A stretch of 9,189 nucleotides of DNA from Halobacteriales archaeon QH_10_65_19 (GTDB lineage Archaea; Halobacteriota; Halobacteria; Halobacteriales; Haloarculaceae), in the NCBI GenBank assembly GCA_003022085.1, contig PXQK01000091.1:3248-12436 (forward strand). The letters run 5' to 3'. The position numbers and the translations under genes are program-made. Shown here one piece after another: positions 1 to 6,279 of the stretch (its first letter is position 1; every line of letters starts with the position of its first letter). A model generated the notes under the pieces. The model did not search any database. It was given only the letters and a program-made list of their open reading frames with translations, and was not told the origin of the DNA.

Positions 1-54
1 GCCGATCGTCCACTTCGCGCCGGTTTCAGCCTCGAAGTTGTTGTAAGCACGCAC
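1..54 (-). CDS. Possible 5' end of a divergent gene, partial
   Basis: The minus strand is open from a GTG at 54 to the window edge (18 codons). It reads MRAYNNFEAETGAKWTIG, which is acidic and plausible for a haloarchaeal protein. The GTG lies about 25 bases from the AT-rich box at 76-82, in the reverse orientation, so a leaderless start would fit. I do not recognise the family. The same bases read on the plus strand also have mostly G/C third positions and end at a TAA (43-45), so a plus-strand 3' end is an alternative. Only neighbouring sequence can decide. Confidence 0.25.
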   Translation of the reverse strand, partial: MRAYNNFEAETGAKWTIG

Positions 55-75
55 TGCTAGCCGTCCACCACCGAA

Positions 76-82
76 CTTTTTA
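76..82 (+). promoter_or_regulatory. TATA-like box for the M20 gene, possibly bidirectional
   Basis: The AT-rich stretch CTTTTTA sits about 27 bases upstream of the ATG at 107. That is the spacing expected when transcription begins at or next to the start codon (leaderless mRNA, common in haloarchaea). Read on the other strand, the same box is about 25 bases from the GTG at 54. It is the only AT-rich run in the leader. The call rests on position and composition only. Confidence 0.5.
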
Positions 83-106
83 CGCAGACACCCGCCATTC
101 GAGGTG

Positions 107-1201
107 ATGTCCGACGCCACCGACCTCACGCGGGAGCTGGTCGCGATCCCGAGCCACGAGGACGAGACCGCGGCAGGTGACCGTATCGAGCGCTGGCTGC
201 GGAGCGAGACAGACGGGGCGGTCACCCGGGACGACCACGGGAACGTGATCGGCCGGCGCGGCGAGGGCGACACCACGCTCGCGCTGGTCGGCCACCACGA
301 CGTCGTCCCGCCCGACGACGAACAGGTCGACGGCGACGAGTACGTCGTCGAGGAGCGCGACGGCCGGCTCTACGGCCGTGGCACCGCCGACATGAAAGGC
401 GCCGTCGCCGCCGCGATGTGTGCGTTCCGCGACGCCAACCTGGCGGCCGGCGGCGGATACGAGCTCGTGTTTATCTCCTTCGTCGGCGAGGAAACTGGCG
501 GCGTCGGCGCGCGGGCGGCGATCGACGACGGGTTCGTGCCCGACTACGCTGTTGTCGGCGAGGGGTCGACCGGCTACTCGGGGGCGGGCGCCACCGACGT
601 CGCGGTCGCCCACAAGGGGCGGCGGGGGAGTACGATCACCGCAGCGGGGAGCGCGGCCCACGCCAGCGAACCCGAGGCGGGCGAGAACGCCATCTACCGG
701 GCGACGGACGCTGTTGAGGCCGTCCAAGAGTTTTCCTTCCCCCGGACGACGGTGCTGGGCCACGGGATGCGGGGATCGGTTGTCGTCACCGAGATCGAGG
801 GCGGCTCGGCCTGGAACGTCATCCCCGAGACGTGTACAGTGACCGTCGACGAGCGGACCGTCCCCGGGGAGCGAGCGCCGCTGGAGCGTGTCGAAGAGGT
901 CTCCGGCGTCTCGGCCGCGGTCGACCAGGATCTCCCCCCGATGGCCTGCGACGAGGCGGCGTTTGCCGAGCTGGTCCTCGACGCCGCGCGGACCGCACAG
1001 GAGGGGACTTCCAAACAGGTGACCAAGCCACACGCGACCGACGCCGGCTGGCTCGCGGCGGCCGGCAGCACCTGCGTCATCTGCGGGGCGGCCGAACCGG
1101 GGGAGGCACACACCGCCACCGAGAGCGTCTCGATTGATGTCCTCGACCGGTGTTACCGGATCTACCGGGGCGTCGCCGAGGCGTTCGACCCGCCGCTGTG
1201 A
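107..1201 (+). CDS. M20 family metallopeptidase (ArgE/DapE-like)
   Basis: This 364-residue cytoplasmic zinc hydrolase belongs to the M20 (ArgE/DapE/carboxypeptidase) family, whose members cleave amide bonds of acylated amino acids or small peptides. The family signatures are in order: GHHDVVP (H63, D65), YGRGTADMKG (metal-bridging D95), GEETGG (catalytic E128, metal E129), GEGST (E152), then the dimerisation/lid domain from about residue 168 (HKGRRGSTITAAGSAAHAS), and near the end EAHTATES (H335). All expected metal ligands are present and the length is normal. The ATG at 107 is preferred over the GTG just before it at 104 because a TATA-like box lies 27 bases upstream. The gene stands alone. 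The substrate cannot be read from the sequence; acetylornithine, acetyl-lysine, succinyl-diaminopimelate or a dipeptide are all possible. The family call is firm, the specificity open. Confidence 0.9.
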   Translation: MSDATDLTRELVAIPSHEDETAAGDRIERWLRSETDGAVTRDDHGNVIGRRGEGDTTLALVGHHDVVPPDDEQVDGDEYVVEERDGRLYGRGTADMKGAVAAAMCAFRDANLAAGGGYELVFISFVGEETGGVGARAAIDDGFVPDYAVVGEGSTGYSGAGATDVAVAHKGRRGSTITAAGSAAHASEPEAGENAIYRATDAVEAVQEFSFPRTTVLGHGMRGSVVVTEIEGGSAWNVIPETCTVTVDERTVPGERAPLERVEEVSGVSAAVDQDLPPMACDEAAFAELVLDAARTAQEGTSKQVTKPHATDAGWLAAAGSTCVICGAAEPGEAHTATESVSIDVLDRCYRIYRGVAEAFDPPL

Positions 1202-1374
1202 TCGTCGGTCACCGCGTCGTCGTTCAGTCGCGTCAGCGCCGCCGTCGCTCGCGAACGACGGAGTGCGTTCACGCCGGCTGCAAGACGCATGACAAGCTGG
1301 GCGCGGCGGCGCGGAAACGGCAGTAGCGGCCGGGAAGTCGGGCAGAAACGGGCGTCTGACCTGTGTCTGACGGG

Positions 1375-1382
1375 TAGTTTTG
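1375..1382 (+). promoter_or_regulatory. TATA-like box for the membrane protein gene
   Basis: TAGTTTTG lies about 28 bases before the ATG at 1407 and is the clearest AT-rich box in the 205-base gap after the M20 gene. Its spacing predicts a leaderless transcript. The rest of that gap (1202-1370) is G+C-rich, and I see no gene or convincing terminator in it. Confidence 0.45.
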
Positions 1383-1406
1383 TGCAATAATGACCAACCA
1401 CACGGC

Positions 1407-2375
1407 ATGACCAGCCTGTCCGAGGTCTACGAGGGAGGGGTCAGGACTGTGGTCGACCGCCGGCAGCGGTGGCTCGGCATGGCGCTGTTCGCCGTCGGTG
1501 TGACTATGGTTGTCGCCGCGATCACAGTCGCGACAACGGACCTCTCGGCGTGGTTTGGGTTCGACGTGATCGAGGCGCGGTCCCGCGCCGGCGTGCTCGC
1601 GGGGCTGGGTCTGCCGGCGGTTTTCGTCGGCATCTTCGCCGTATTACCTGCGAGCGGCGCGACGCGCGGGGCGGCCGCAATCGGCGCCAGCCTCGCCGTC
1701 TTCGGCGTTGTCCTGTTTGTATACGCCTACCCGGAGCGGTGGCTCTCGAACGACCCGACGTTCGCGCTCGCGACAGTCGTCCTGTACTCCGCGGGGACAC
1801 TCCTCACGTTCTGGTGTCTGTTCGTCGCCATCGCGACGTTCAAGACCCGCAACGATCCCGGCGGCACCGCGCGCATCGAAATCACAGAGGAAGGGAACGT
1901 CCGGATTGTCAACGCCGGACCGGCGACGACCGAACCTCCCGAGTCAGGATCACGCCCCTCGATTCCCGGGTTCGGAAGTGTTGGCCTCTTCGGCAGCAGC
2001 CCCGACGGCTCCGTGCCGACCCAGACTAACGCCACAGTGCAGTCCCCGGGATCGACGCCGACGCCCCAGCCCGGCCAGCGCGACGACGGTATCGTCATGA
2101 CCGAGCCCACGAGTGACGGCGGGAGCACGATGGCCGGCAACAGCGCGACGACCCCAGAAGCGGGCGACGACGTCGCGGGGGTCGACGCCGAACTGCTGGA
2201 GACTTCGAAAGAGCGGGGCCGGCCCGACCGGTACTGTGGCAACTGCGTACACTTCAGGTACGTCCGGACCGACGGCGAAATCGAACCATACTGCGGGTTC
2301 CACCGCGAGCTCATGGACGACATGGACGCCTGTGAGAACTGGGAGGAACGCGAAACCGGCTCGCTCCCGCGGTGA
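1407..2375 (+). CDS. Four-helix membrane protein with C-terminal Cys4 motif (DUF7139-like)
   Basis: This 322-residue protein resembles haloarchaeal proteins sometimes annotated as permeases or DUF7139. I recognise the opening MTSLSEVYEG and the arrangement, but no function is established. Four hydrophobic helices are visible at about 23-43, 61-82, 88-108 and 121-145. They are followed by a short beta-like segment (ARIEITEEGNVRIVNAG, about 155-171), a low-complexity Pro/Ser/Thr/Gly linker (172-255), and a C-terminal module with C277, C280, C296 and H299, and C309 (RYCGNCVHF ... YCGFH ... ACENWE), which looks like a zinc- or iron-binding knuckle. The linker and Cys module are probably cytoplasmic. 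The ATG at 1407 is chosen because the upstream TTG (1380) extension adds hydrophilic, unlikely sequence and overlaps the TATA-like box. It precedes tfs but has a separate promoter region between. Confidence 0.75.
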   Translation: MTSLSEVYEGGVRTVVDRRQRWLGMALFAVGVTMVVAAITVATTDLSAWFGFDVIEARSRAGVLAGLGLPAVFVGIFAVLPASGATRGAAAIGASLAVFGVVLFVYAYPERWLSNDPTFALATVVLYSAGTLLTFWCLFVAIATFKTRNDPGGTARIEITEEGNVRIVNAGPATTEPPESGSRPSIPGFGSVGLFGSSPDGSVPTQTNATVQSPGSTPTPQPGQRDDGIVMTEPTSDGGSTMAGNSATTPEAGDDVAGVDAELLETSKERGRPDRYCGNCVHFRYVRTDGEIEPYCGFHRELMDDMDACENWEERETGSLPR

Positions 2376-2379
2376 GTGA

Positions 2380-2397
2380 TAAAAAACCGATTCTTTA
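2380..2397 (+). promoter_or_regulatory. AT-rich promoter region for tfs
   Basis: Between the preceding stop codon and tfs lie an A-run (2380-2386) and a TTCTTTAA stretch (about 2391-2398). A box in the first places transcription start near 2408-2412, giving a short leader that includes the ribosome binding site GGAG at 2417-2420, five bases before the ATG. A box in the second would give an almost leaderless mRNA. The Shine-Dalgarno favours the first reading. Confidence 0.4.
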
Positions 2398-2425
2398 ACC
2401 GCCGTCGAATACAAAGGGAGTCACC

Positions 2426-2746
2426 ATGGAGTTCTGTGACGACTGCGGTTCGATGATGAAAACAGAGGAGGGGATGTGGGTCTGCGGGAACTGCGGACAC
2501 GAGAAGCCGCGCGACCAGGCACGCGAAGAAGAGATGGTGACTACGACGGGCCAGCAGGAGACCGAGATCGTCGACGTTACCGAGGCAGAAGACCAGGGAC
2601 GGCCGAAAACAACGGCGCAGTGCCCCGAGTGTGACAACGACAAGGCCTACTGGTACATGCAACAGATCCGGGCCGCCGACGAAAGCGAGACGCGGTTTTT
2701 CGTCTGCACAGAGTGCGACCACAAGTGGCGCGAGGACGACCACTAG
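2426..2746 (+). CDS. tfs: Transcription factor S (TFIIS/RPA12-like RNA polymerase cleavage factor)
   Basis: This 106-residue archaeal homologue of TFIIS and the RPB9/RPA12/RPC11 polymerase subunits inserts into the secondary channel of stalled RNA polymerase and stimulates cleavage of the transcript 3' end. Two zinc ribbons are complete: N-terminal C4, C7, C20, C23 (CDDCG ... CGNCG) and C-terminal C66, C69, C94, C97 (CPECD ... CTECD). The C-terminal ribbon carries the essential acidic hairpin Asp-Glu (D85, E86, in IRAADESETRFF). The linker (27-60) is acidic, as usual in haloarchaea. Length is typical for the family. The start is supported by GGAG five bases upstream. The next gene begins three bases after the stop, so the two are almost certainly cotranscribed and translationally coupled. 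Confidence 0.96.
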   Translation: MEFCDDCGSMMKTEEGMWVCGNCGHEKPRDQAREEEMVTTTGQQETEIVDVTEAEDQGRPKTTAQCPECDNDKAYWYMQQIRAADESETRFFVCTECDHKWREDDH

Positions 2747-2749
2747 GCG

Positions 2750-3361
2750 ATGGCGACCGACCCCGACCCGCTGGAACTGCCCGCGGACGAGTGGGAGGGC
2801 TGGACAGTCGTCGACGGGTCGGTCGAGACGCTGTTCGAACTGCCGACAGGCCGCGTTCGGGGAACTGTCCGACAGTACGAGAACGAGCGGACCCGCGAGG
2901 CGCTGCGTGAGTTAACCGACGGGGGGATCGACCACACGGTCCGGTTTTTCGCGACGACGCGCCTCGGCTTCGAGCCGCCGCTCCCGCCCGGGACGACGCC
3001 CGCGATGATCGTCCCGGTGTTGCGACCGGAGGCCAGACAGTCGTTCGCCGACCGCCTCCACGACCGCGGGCTGACTGACGTCGAACAGACGGGGCGCGAA
3101 CGGATACGTCTCGGTGAGGGCACCCGTATCCGCCTGACGCGGTACGCCGCGGTCGATCCGCTTCCGGGAGCGGAGGCGGAGCTGTCTCTCGAGTGCTGGC
3201 TCGGGGTCTGGACCGACGGGACGGTCAACGTCGCGACGAGCGGTTACCCGACCGTCCCGCTGGCGACCCAGTTCGATCTCGAGGCCGACGACCAGCCGCT
3301 GAGGAAATCGGCAAACGACTACCGCGAGGAGTTCCGGTCGCTGCTCCGAGCACTACAGTAG
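2750..3361 (+). CDS. Conserved-looking hypothetical protein cotranscribed with tfs
   Basis: This 203-residue soluble acidic protein is one I do not recognise. It has no signal peptide, membrane helix or cysteine cluster; there is a single Cys, in LECWLGVW (about residue 148). The sequence alternates predicted beta strands and helices: an N-terminal strand region (WEGWTVVDGSVETLFELP), a helix (YENERTREALRELTDGG), a strand pair (DHTVRFFATTRLGFEP), a long helix (EARQSFADRLHDRGLTDVE), then strands (RIRLTRYAAV, LECWLGVWTDGTVNVATSG) and a final basic-acidic helix (NDYREEFRSLLRALQ). The ATG lies three bases after the tfs stop with no room for its own promoter, so translation is probably coupled to tfs. 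A hairpin and T-run follow. The position suggests, but does not show, a role near transcription. Confidence 0.85.
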   Translation: MATDPDPLELPADEWEGWTVVDGSVETLFELPTGRVRGTVRQYENERTREALRELTDGGIDHTVRFFATTRLGFEPPLPPGTTPAMIVPVLRPEARQSFADRLHDRGLTDVEQTGRERIRLGEGTRIRLTRYAAVDPLPGAEAELSLECWLGVWTDGTVNVATSGYPTVPLATQFDLEADDQPLRKSANDYREEFRSLLRALQ

Positions 3362-3362
3362 C

Positions 3363-3394
3363 CCGGCGGAACCGCCGGAGAGCAACCTCTTTTT
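3363..3394 (+). terminator. Hairpin plus T-run terminator after the tfs operon
   Basis: A perfect 7-bp inverted repeat (CCGGCGG, AA, CCGCCGG; 3363-3378) begins two bases after the stop of the hypothetical gene, and a TTTTT run follows at 3390-3394. Archaeal termination depends mainly on the T-run; the hairpin is a supporting feature. It also separates the operon from the minus-strand remnant that ends at 3398. Confidence 0.55.
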
Positions 3395-3397
3395 GGT

Positions 3398-3499
3398 CTA
3401 CTCTTCGAGGATTGCTTCGGCGATGTCGATACCTCTCTCCTCGTCGATCTCACCGAAGACGGTGTACAACTGGTCGCCCTGGACGTGATTATTTTCGGC
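3398..3499 (-). pseudogene. Coding-like 3' remnant, family unknown
   Basis: On the minus strand the frame ending in TAG at 3398-3400 gives a compact acidic C-terminus: HVQGDQLYTVFGEIDEER, then GIDIAEAILEE. Most of its codons end in G or C, as in the real genes here. No ATG, GTG or TTG opens this frame nearby; the ATG at 3501-3499 is one base out of frame, at an A-run (ATG CCG AAA A). One extra A there would give a 34-residue ORF. It is therefore either the tail of a decayed gene or a small gene broken by a frameshift. It sits in the 279-base gap between the tfs operon and the amidohydrolase, alongside otherwise featureless sequence (3500-3640). Confidence 0.35.
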
Positions 3500-3640
3500 A
3501 TTGCTCCAAAATATCGGGGGGAGAGAATCCGAGACTCCCAATCTGTTCCAGCCGGGCGGTACAGAGTCACGCACGACCCTGCGGGAGGTCTCCGAGTCAG
3601 CTTCGGTGCGTTGAAACACCCGGGGGTCGACTGTCGTTGT

Positions 3641-4597
3641 ATGCTTCTCGAGGGGACGATCCTCCGGGGGCGCTCGTTTCAGCCGATCGATGGACGGGTA
3701 GTCGTCGAGGAGGGGAGGATAGCGGGGGTTGAGGAGGGCGAGGCGCGCAGCGAAGACATCATCCTGCCCGCATTCGTCAACGCCCACACGCACATCGGCG
3801 ATTCAATCGCCAAGGAGGCGGGGGAAGGCCTCACAGTCGAAGAGCTGGTCGTGGCGATGCAAGACACGTTGACGTTCATGATGGAGAGCGGGACGGCCGG
3901 GTTTATCGACTTCCGCGAGGGTGGTGTCGAAGGCGTCGAGGCGATCAGAGAGGCACTCGCCGGCACCGACATCGAGTCTGTGATACTGGGCCGGGAGTCG
4001 GTCGAGGCGATGGAGGAAAGCGACGGGTTCGGCGCGAGTGGGGCGAACGACGGCGACTTCAGCCGCGAACGCAACGCCATGGCGCGTGCGGACAAGCTGT
4101 TTGGCATCCACGCCGGTGAGGGCGACAGCACCGATATCAACCCTGCGCTGGACCTCGATCCGGACTTTCTCGTCCACATGGTCCACGCCCGGGAGCTACA
4201 CCTCGAACGCATCGAGGACAGCGGGACACCGGTCGTGGTCTGTCCCCGTTCGAACGCGGTCACGGACGCGGGCCTCCCGCCGGTCGGGGACCTCCTCGAC
4301 CGGACGACTGTCGCGCTCGGGACGGACAACGTGATGCTCAACAGCCCGTCGATGTTCCGCGAGATGGCCGTTACTGCGAAGCTGACCGACGCCTCGACAA
4401 CAGAGGTGCTTGCAATGGCGACGGTAAACGGCGCCGAAATCGCGGGGCTCGACTGCGGGCTGATCGAGAAGGGACGAGAGGCGTGGCTGATCGTCCTCGA
4501 CGGCGACTCGCCGAATCTCGCCGGGGCGAAAGACCCGGGGCGCGCTGTTGTCCGTCGCGCGGGTATCCACGACATCAAAGAAGTGATCAGACCGTAG
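3641..4597 (+). CDS. Amidohydrolase-superfamily enzyme (archaeal chlorohydrolase/deaminase type)
   Basis: This 318-residue cytoplasmic metal-dependent hydrolase resembles the archaeal branch of the chlorohydrolase/cytosine-deaminase group. Visible features are an N-terminal beta-sandwich strand set (residues 1-40), PAFVNAHTHIGD with the metal-binding HxH (H49, H51), GIHAGEG (H157), LVHMVHA (H179/H182, after the barrel strand), and LGTDNVM with the catalytic Asp (D229). The C-terminus closes the sandwich (WLIVLDGDS ... DIKEVIRP). It is shorter than bacterial members (usually above 400 residues), as expected for the archaeal type. The ATG at 3641 is preferred because the in-frame extension back to 3485 adds about 52 residues unlike any family N-terminus and overlaps the minus-strand remnant. 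A weak TTGAAA 27 bases upstream could be a TATA box. Substrate unknown; deamination of a nucleobase-like compound is the usual chemistry. Confidence 0.9.
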   Translation: MLLEGTILRGRSFQPIDGRVVVEEGRIAGVEEGEARSEDIILPAFVNAHTHIGDSIAKEAGEGLTVEELVVAMQDTLTFMMESGTAGFIDFREGGVEGVEAIREALAGTDIESVILGRESVEAMEESDGFGASGANDGDFSRERNAMARADKLFGIHAGEGDSTDINPALDLDPDFLVHMVHARELHLERIEDSGTPVVVCPRSNAVTDAGLPPVGDLLDRTTVALGTDNVMLNSPSMFREMAVTAKLTDASTTEVLAMATVNGAEIAGLDCGLIEKGREAWLIVLDGDSPNLAGAKDPGRAVVRRAGIHDIKEVIRP

Positions 4598-4730
4598 GGA
4601 GCCCACCGGACGATAGTGATCCGGGAAAAAATTGAGGAAATCAGGTGTAGAAAGCCCCCTCGCGCTCGACCGTCCGGGGCTCGCTGGGCCGGAGGCTCCG
4701 CCTGTGAGTCTCCTAATATTCTTACCAACA

Positions 4731-4738
4731 ATTATAAG
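4731..4738 (+). promoter_or_regulatory. TATA box for the HTH-GNAT gene
   Basis: ATTATAAG is the best TATA box in the window. It lies 27 bases before the ATG at 4761, with a purine-bearing stretch (CCAACA) just upstream where the TFB recognition element belongs. It predicts a leaderless mRNA. The 163-base gap before the gene also carries a second AT-rich patch (TAATATTCTTA, about 4714-4724). Confidence 0.65.
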
Positions 4739-4760
4739 CCGCCGTGTGGTACCAGTGTGC

Positions 4761-5492
4761 ATGGAAGGACTGGAGAAGCCGTCGTTCGACCACAAAGACA
4801 GACGGGACATCTACGAGTATGTCGAGCGAGACGGGGCGACGGATCCCGGGGACGTTCGGAAAGCACTCGGGCTAGAGCGGCGGGCCTTCGGGCACCACGT
4901 CGCGATCCTCAAGCGCGACACCATAATCGAGGAGCGCGAGGGGAAGCTCCGCGTCGCCTACGAGGCCGGCGCCGAGGAGGAGTTCGAGACCGACGACGTC
5001 TCCTTCACGATCAGACAGGCCCGTGAGGAGGACCTGACGGGGCTGGTCGGCGCGATCAGGCAGGCCATCGGCGGCGGCGAGTACGTCCGCGCGGAGACGG
5101 TCGCCGACGTCGTCGACAACGAGGGCGTCCTGTTGCGCCACAACGAGATCGAATCGCGTATCTTCTTCGTCGCCACCGTCGACTCGGAGGTAGTCGGGTG
5201 GGTCCACCTCCGGCACGTCGATCTGGACAAGCTCAGCCACACGGCCCAGCTAACCGTCGGCGTCCTCGAGACGTACCGCGGGAACGGCGTCGGCAGCCAC
5301 CTGCTGGAGCGGGGCCTGGAGTGGGCCGCCCAGCACGGGTTCGAGAAGATCGAGAACGCGCTGCCGGCGACCAACGAGCGTGCCATCGAGTTCCTCGAAG
5401 ACCGCGGCTTCGGGATCGAAGCGGTCCGCAAGGACCACTACAAGCTCGAGGGCAGCTACGTCGACGAAGTAATGATGGCAAAGAAGCTCTAG
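4761..5492 (+). CDS. Winged-helix plus GNAT N-acetyltransferase fusion
   Basis: This 243-residue protein has two parts. Residues about 10-68 form a winged helix-turn-helix: helix DRRDIYEYVERDG, then DPGDVRKALGLERRAFGHHVAILKRD with the recognition helix, and a wing IIEEREGKLRVAY. Residues about 82-243 form a GNAT fold that transfers acetyl from acetyl-CoA to an amine. It carries motif A (TVGVLETYRGNGVGSHLLER, with R173, G176 and G178 of the RxxGxG pyrophosphate loop) and the motif B region (ENALPATNERAIEFLEDRGF). The ATG at 4761 is 27 bases downstream of a strong TATA box; the open frame extends further upstream but lacks family-like sequence. It is a single gene, convergent with the next. The acceptor is unknown. 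DNA binding and self-regulation are inferences from the HTH. Confidence 0.88.
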   Translation: MEGLEKPSFDHKDRRDIYEYVERDGATDPGDVRKALGLERRAFGHHVAILKRDTIIEEREGKLRVAYEAGAEEEFETDDVSFTIRQAREEDLTGLVGAIRQAIGGGEYVRAETVADVVDNEGVLLRHNEIESRIFFVATVDSEVVGWVHLRHVDLDKLSHTAQLTVGVLETYRGNGVGSHLLERGLEWAAQHGFEKIENALPATNERAIEFLEDRGFGIEAVRKDHYKLEGSYVDEVMMAKKL

Positions 5493-5665
5493 CTGCTCGC
5501 CCCGTCCGGTAGCTCGTCGTCGGCGGACTCCAGCGGATCGGCAACGATTCCCTCCTTCTGTCCGAGCACCCGCGCGTGACCGGCACAGACGTACCTGTTG
5601 TCGGCCCAGGGGATGTGCAGCTCGAAGGTTGCCTCGCTGTCACAGCTCTCCTCGATGCACTCCAT
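5489..5665 (-). CDS. Small Cys/His (zinc-finger-like) protein, 58 residues
   Basis: This small gene is too short for many gene callers. The protein begins MECIEESCDSEATFELHIPW and continues ADNRYVCAGHARVLGQKEG, with C3, C8, C27 and H30 spaced like a treble-clef or short zinc finger, then an acidic tail. The pattern resembles small haloarchaeal zinc-binding proteins, but I cannot name the family. Codons are strongly G/C-ending. The ATG lies about 28 bases from an ATTTAA box (5691-5696) that overlaps the stop codon of the upstream DUF456-like gene, so a leaderless transcript of its own is likely, although read-through is possible. Its TAG and the TAG of the convergent GNAT gene share one CTAG (5489-5492), a 4-base overlap. 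Confidence 0.72.
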   Translation of the reverse strand: MECIEESCDSEATFELHIPWADNRYVCAGHARVLGQKEGIVADPLESADDELPDGASS

Positions 5666-5690
5666 GTCGCTCGCTACGCGTCTCTCGGAC

Positions 5691-5696
5691 TTAAAT
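5691..5696 (-). promoter_or_regulatory. TATA-like box for the small Cys/His gene
   Basis: On the minus strand ATTTAA lies about 26-31 bases before the ATG (5665), the spacing for leaderless transcription. It overlaps the TAA stop of the DUF456-like gene, so the two genes could be read separately although only 25 bases lie between stop and start. Confidence 0.45.
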
Positions 5697-6170
5697 CAGG
5701 ATGACGACGAGCATCGCGAGCAGGATGGCGACGGTCAGCAGGACCGTCATCAGCCTGTCGGCCAGTCGGCCGAGCGCGACCACGAGCGCGGCCTTCATGC
5801 TCCCCAGCGCGTCGCGGCCCCGCAGGTACTCCAGGACGAACACTGTACCCATGAGGCCGATCAGTAATCCGGGAGTGTCCCAGAAGATGTAGAGAACGCC
5901 GCCCACAGTCGACCCGATCGCGGCGGATCTGGGCAAGACACCGCCGACCCGGGAGACAACGGTCGAGCGGATGACACTGCCTGAGAGCGCCAGCCCCCCT
6001 GCCAGCGTGAGCGCGGCCAGCGTCAACAGACCCGGTTCGGTGAAGCCCGTGTCCCACCAGTAGAGGTAGACGCCTGCAAGCGACAGTGCTGGCGCCGGAA
6101 CCGGGGGGACTCTGTTCGCTGCGACACCGGCGACGAGCAGTCCGACCACGAGGAGGGTGATGGGAGTCAC
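5691..6170 (-). CDS. DUF456-like integral membrane protein
   Basis: This 159-residue, almost wholly hydrophobic protein probably sits in the cell membrane. Hydrophobic segments lie at about 3-19, 24-40, 46-66, 85-113 and 125-158. The charged loop FVLEYLRGRDALGSMKAAL (about 111-129), set between glycine-rich helices (GLLIGLMGT), is what I associate with DUF456 proteins, a small membrane family without known function. The start is a GTG at 6170, supported by GGAGA at 6178-6182, seven bases upstream; the first hydrophobic helix follows directly. There is no catalytic signature. A 109-base spacer separates it from the remnant upstream on the same strand; it holds a short inverted repeat (ACCAG, GGG, CTGGT; 6232-6244) and no gene. 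Family call moderate, reality of the gene high. Confidence 0.72.
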   Translation of the reverse strand: MTPITLLVVGLLVAGVAANRVPPVPAPALSLAGVYLYWWDTGFTEPGLLTLAALTLAGGLALSGSVIRSTVVSRVGGVLPRSAAIGSTVGGVLYIFWDTPGLLIGLMGTVFVLEYLRGRDALGSMKAALVVALGRLADRLMTVLLTVAILLAMLVVILI

Positions 6171-6279
6171 AGTGTTGTCTCCAGCCTACGTACAGCTACT
6201 GCGCGCTGTCACTTCCGTCCTTCGGAGCGGGACCAGGGGCTGGTGTTCTCCTGCAAATCCGATATGGATGGCTGTCTCG

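Noticed and set aside
1162..1290. 42-residue minus-strand ORF starting MRLAAGVNALRRSRATAALT
   Set aside because: It overlaps the 3' end of the M20 gene antisense, has no ribosome site or TATA box, and has no recognisable family.
80..1408. Long minus-strand open frame (442 codons) over the M20 gene
   Set aside because: It is antisense to a gene with all M20 motifs and its sequence is Arg/Asp/Gly-rich with no domain. High G+C removes stop codons, which makes such shadows common.
1727..2743. Minus-strand open frame of 338 codons
   Set aside because: Antisense to both the membrane protein and tfs, crossing two independently convincing genes.
3485..3640. N-terminal extension of the amidohydrolase from GTG 3485
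   Set aside because: The extension is unlike family N-termini, overlaps the minus-strand remnant, and the ATG at 3641 begins exactly where the beta-sandwich domain starts.
4608..4632. Inverted repeat CCGGA...TCCGG after the amidohydrolase as a terminator
   Set aside because: The 5-bp stem with a 9-base loop is followed by an A-run rather than a T-run on the coding strand, so it does not look like a plus-strand terminator.
3679..4731. Minus-strand open frame of 350 codons
   Set aside because: Antisense to the amidohydrolase; Ser/Pro/Thr/Arg-rich shadow translation without motifs.
4632..4760. Upstream extension of the HTH-GNAT gene
   Set aside because: It would cover the TATA box, and the added residues have no HTH-like sequence.
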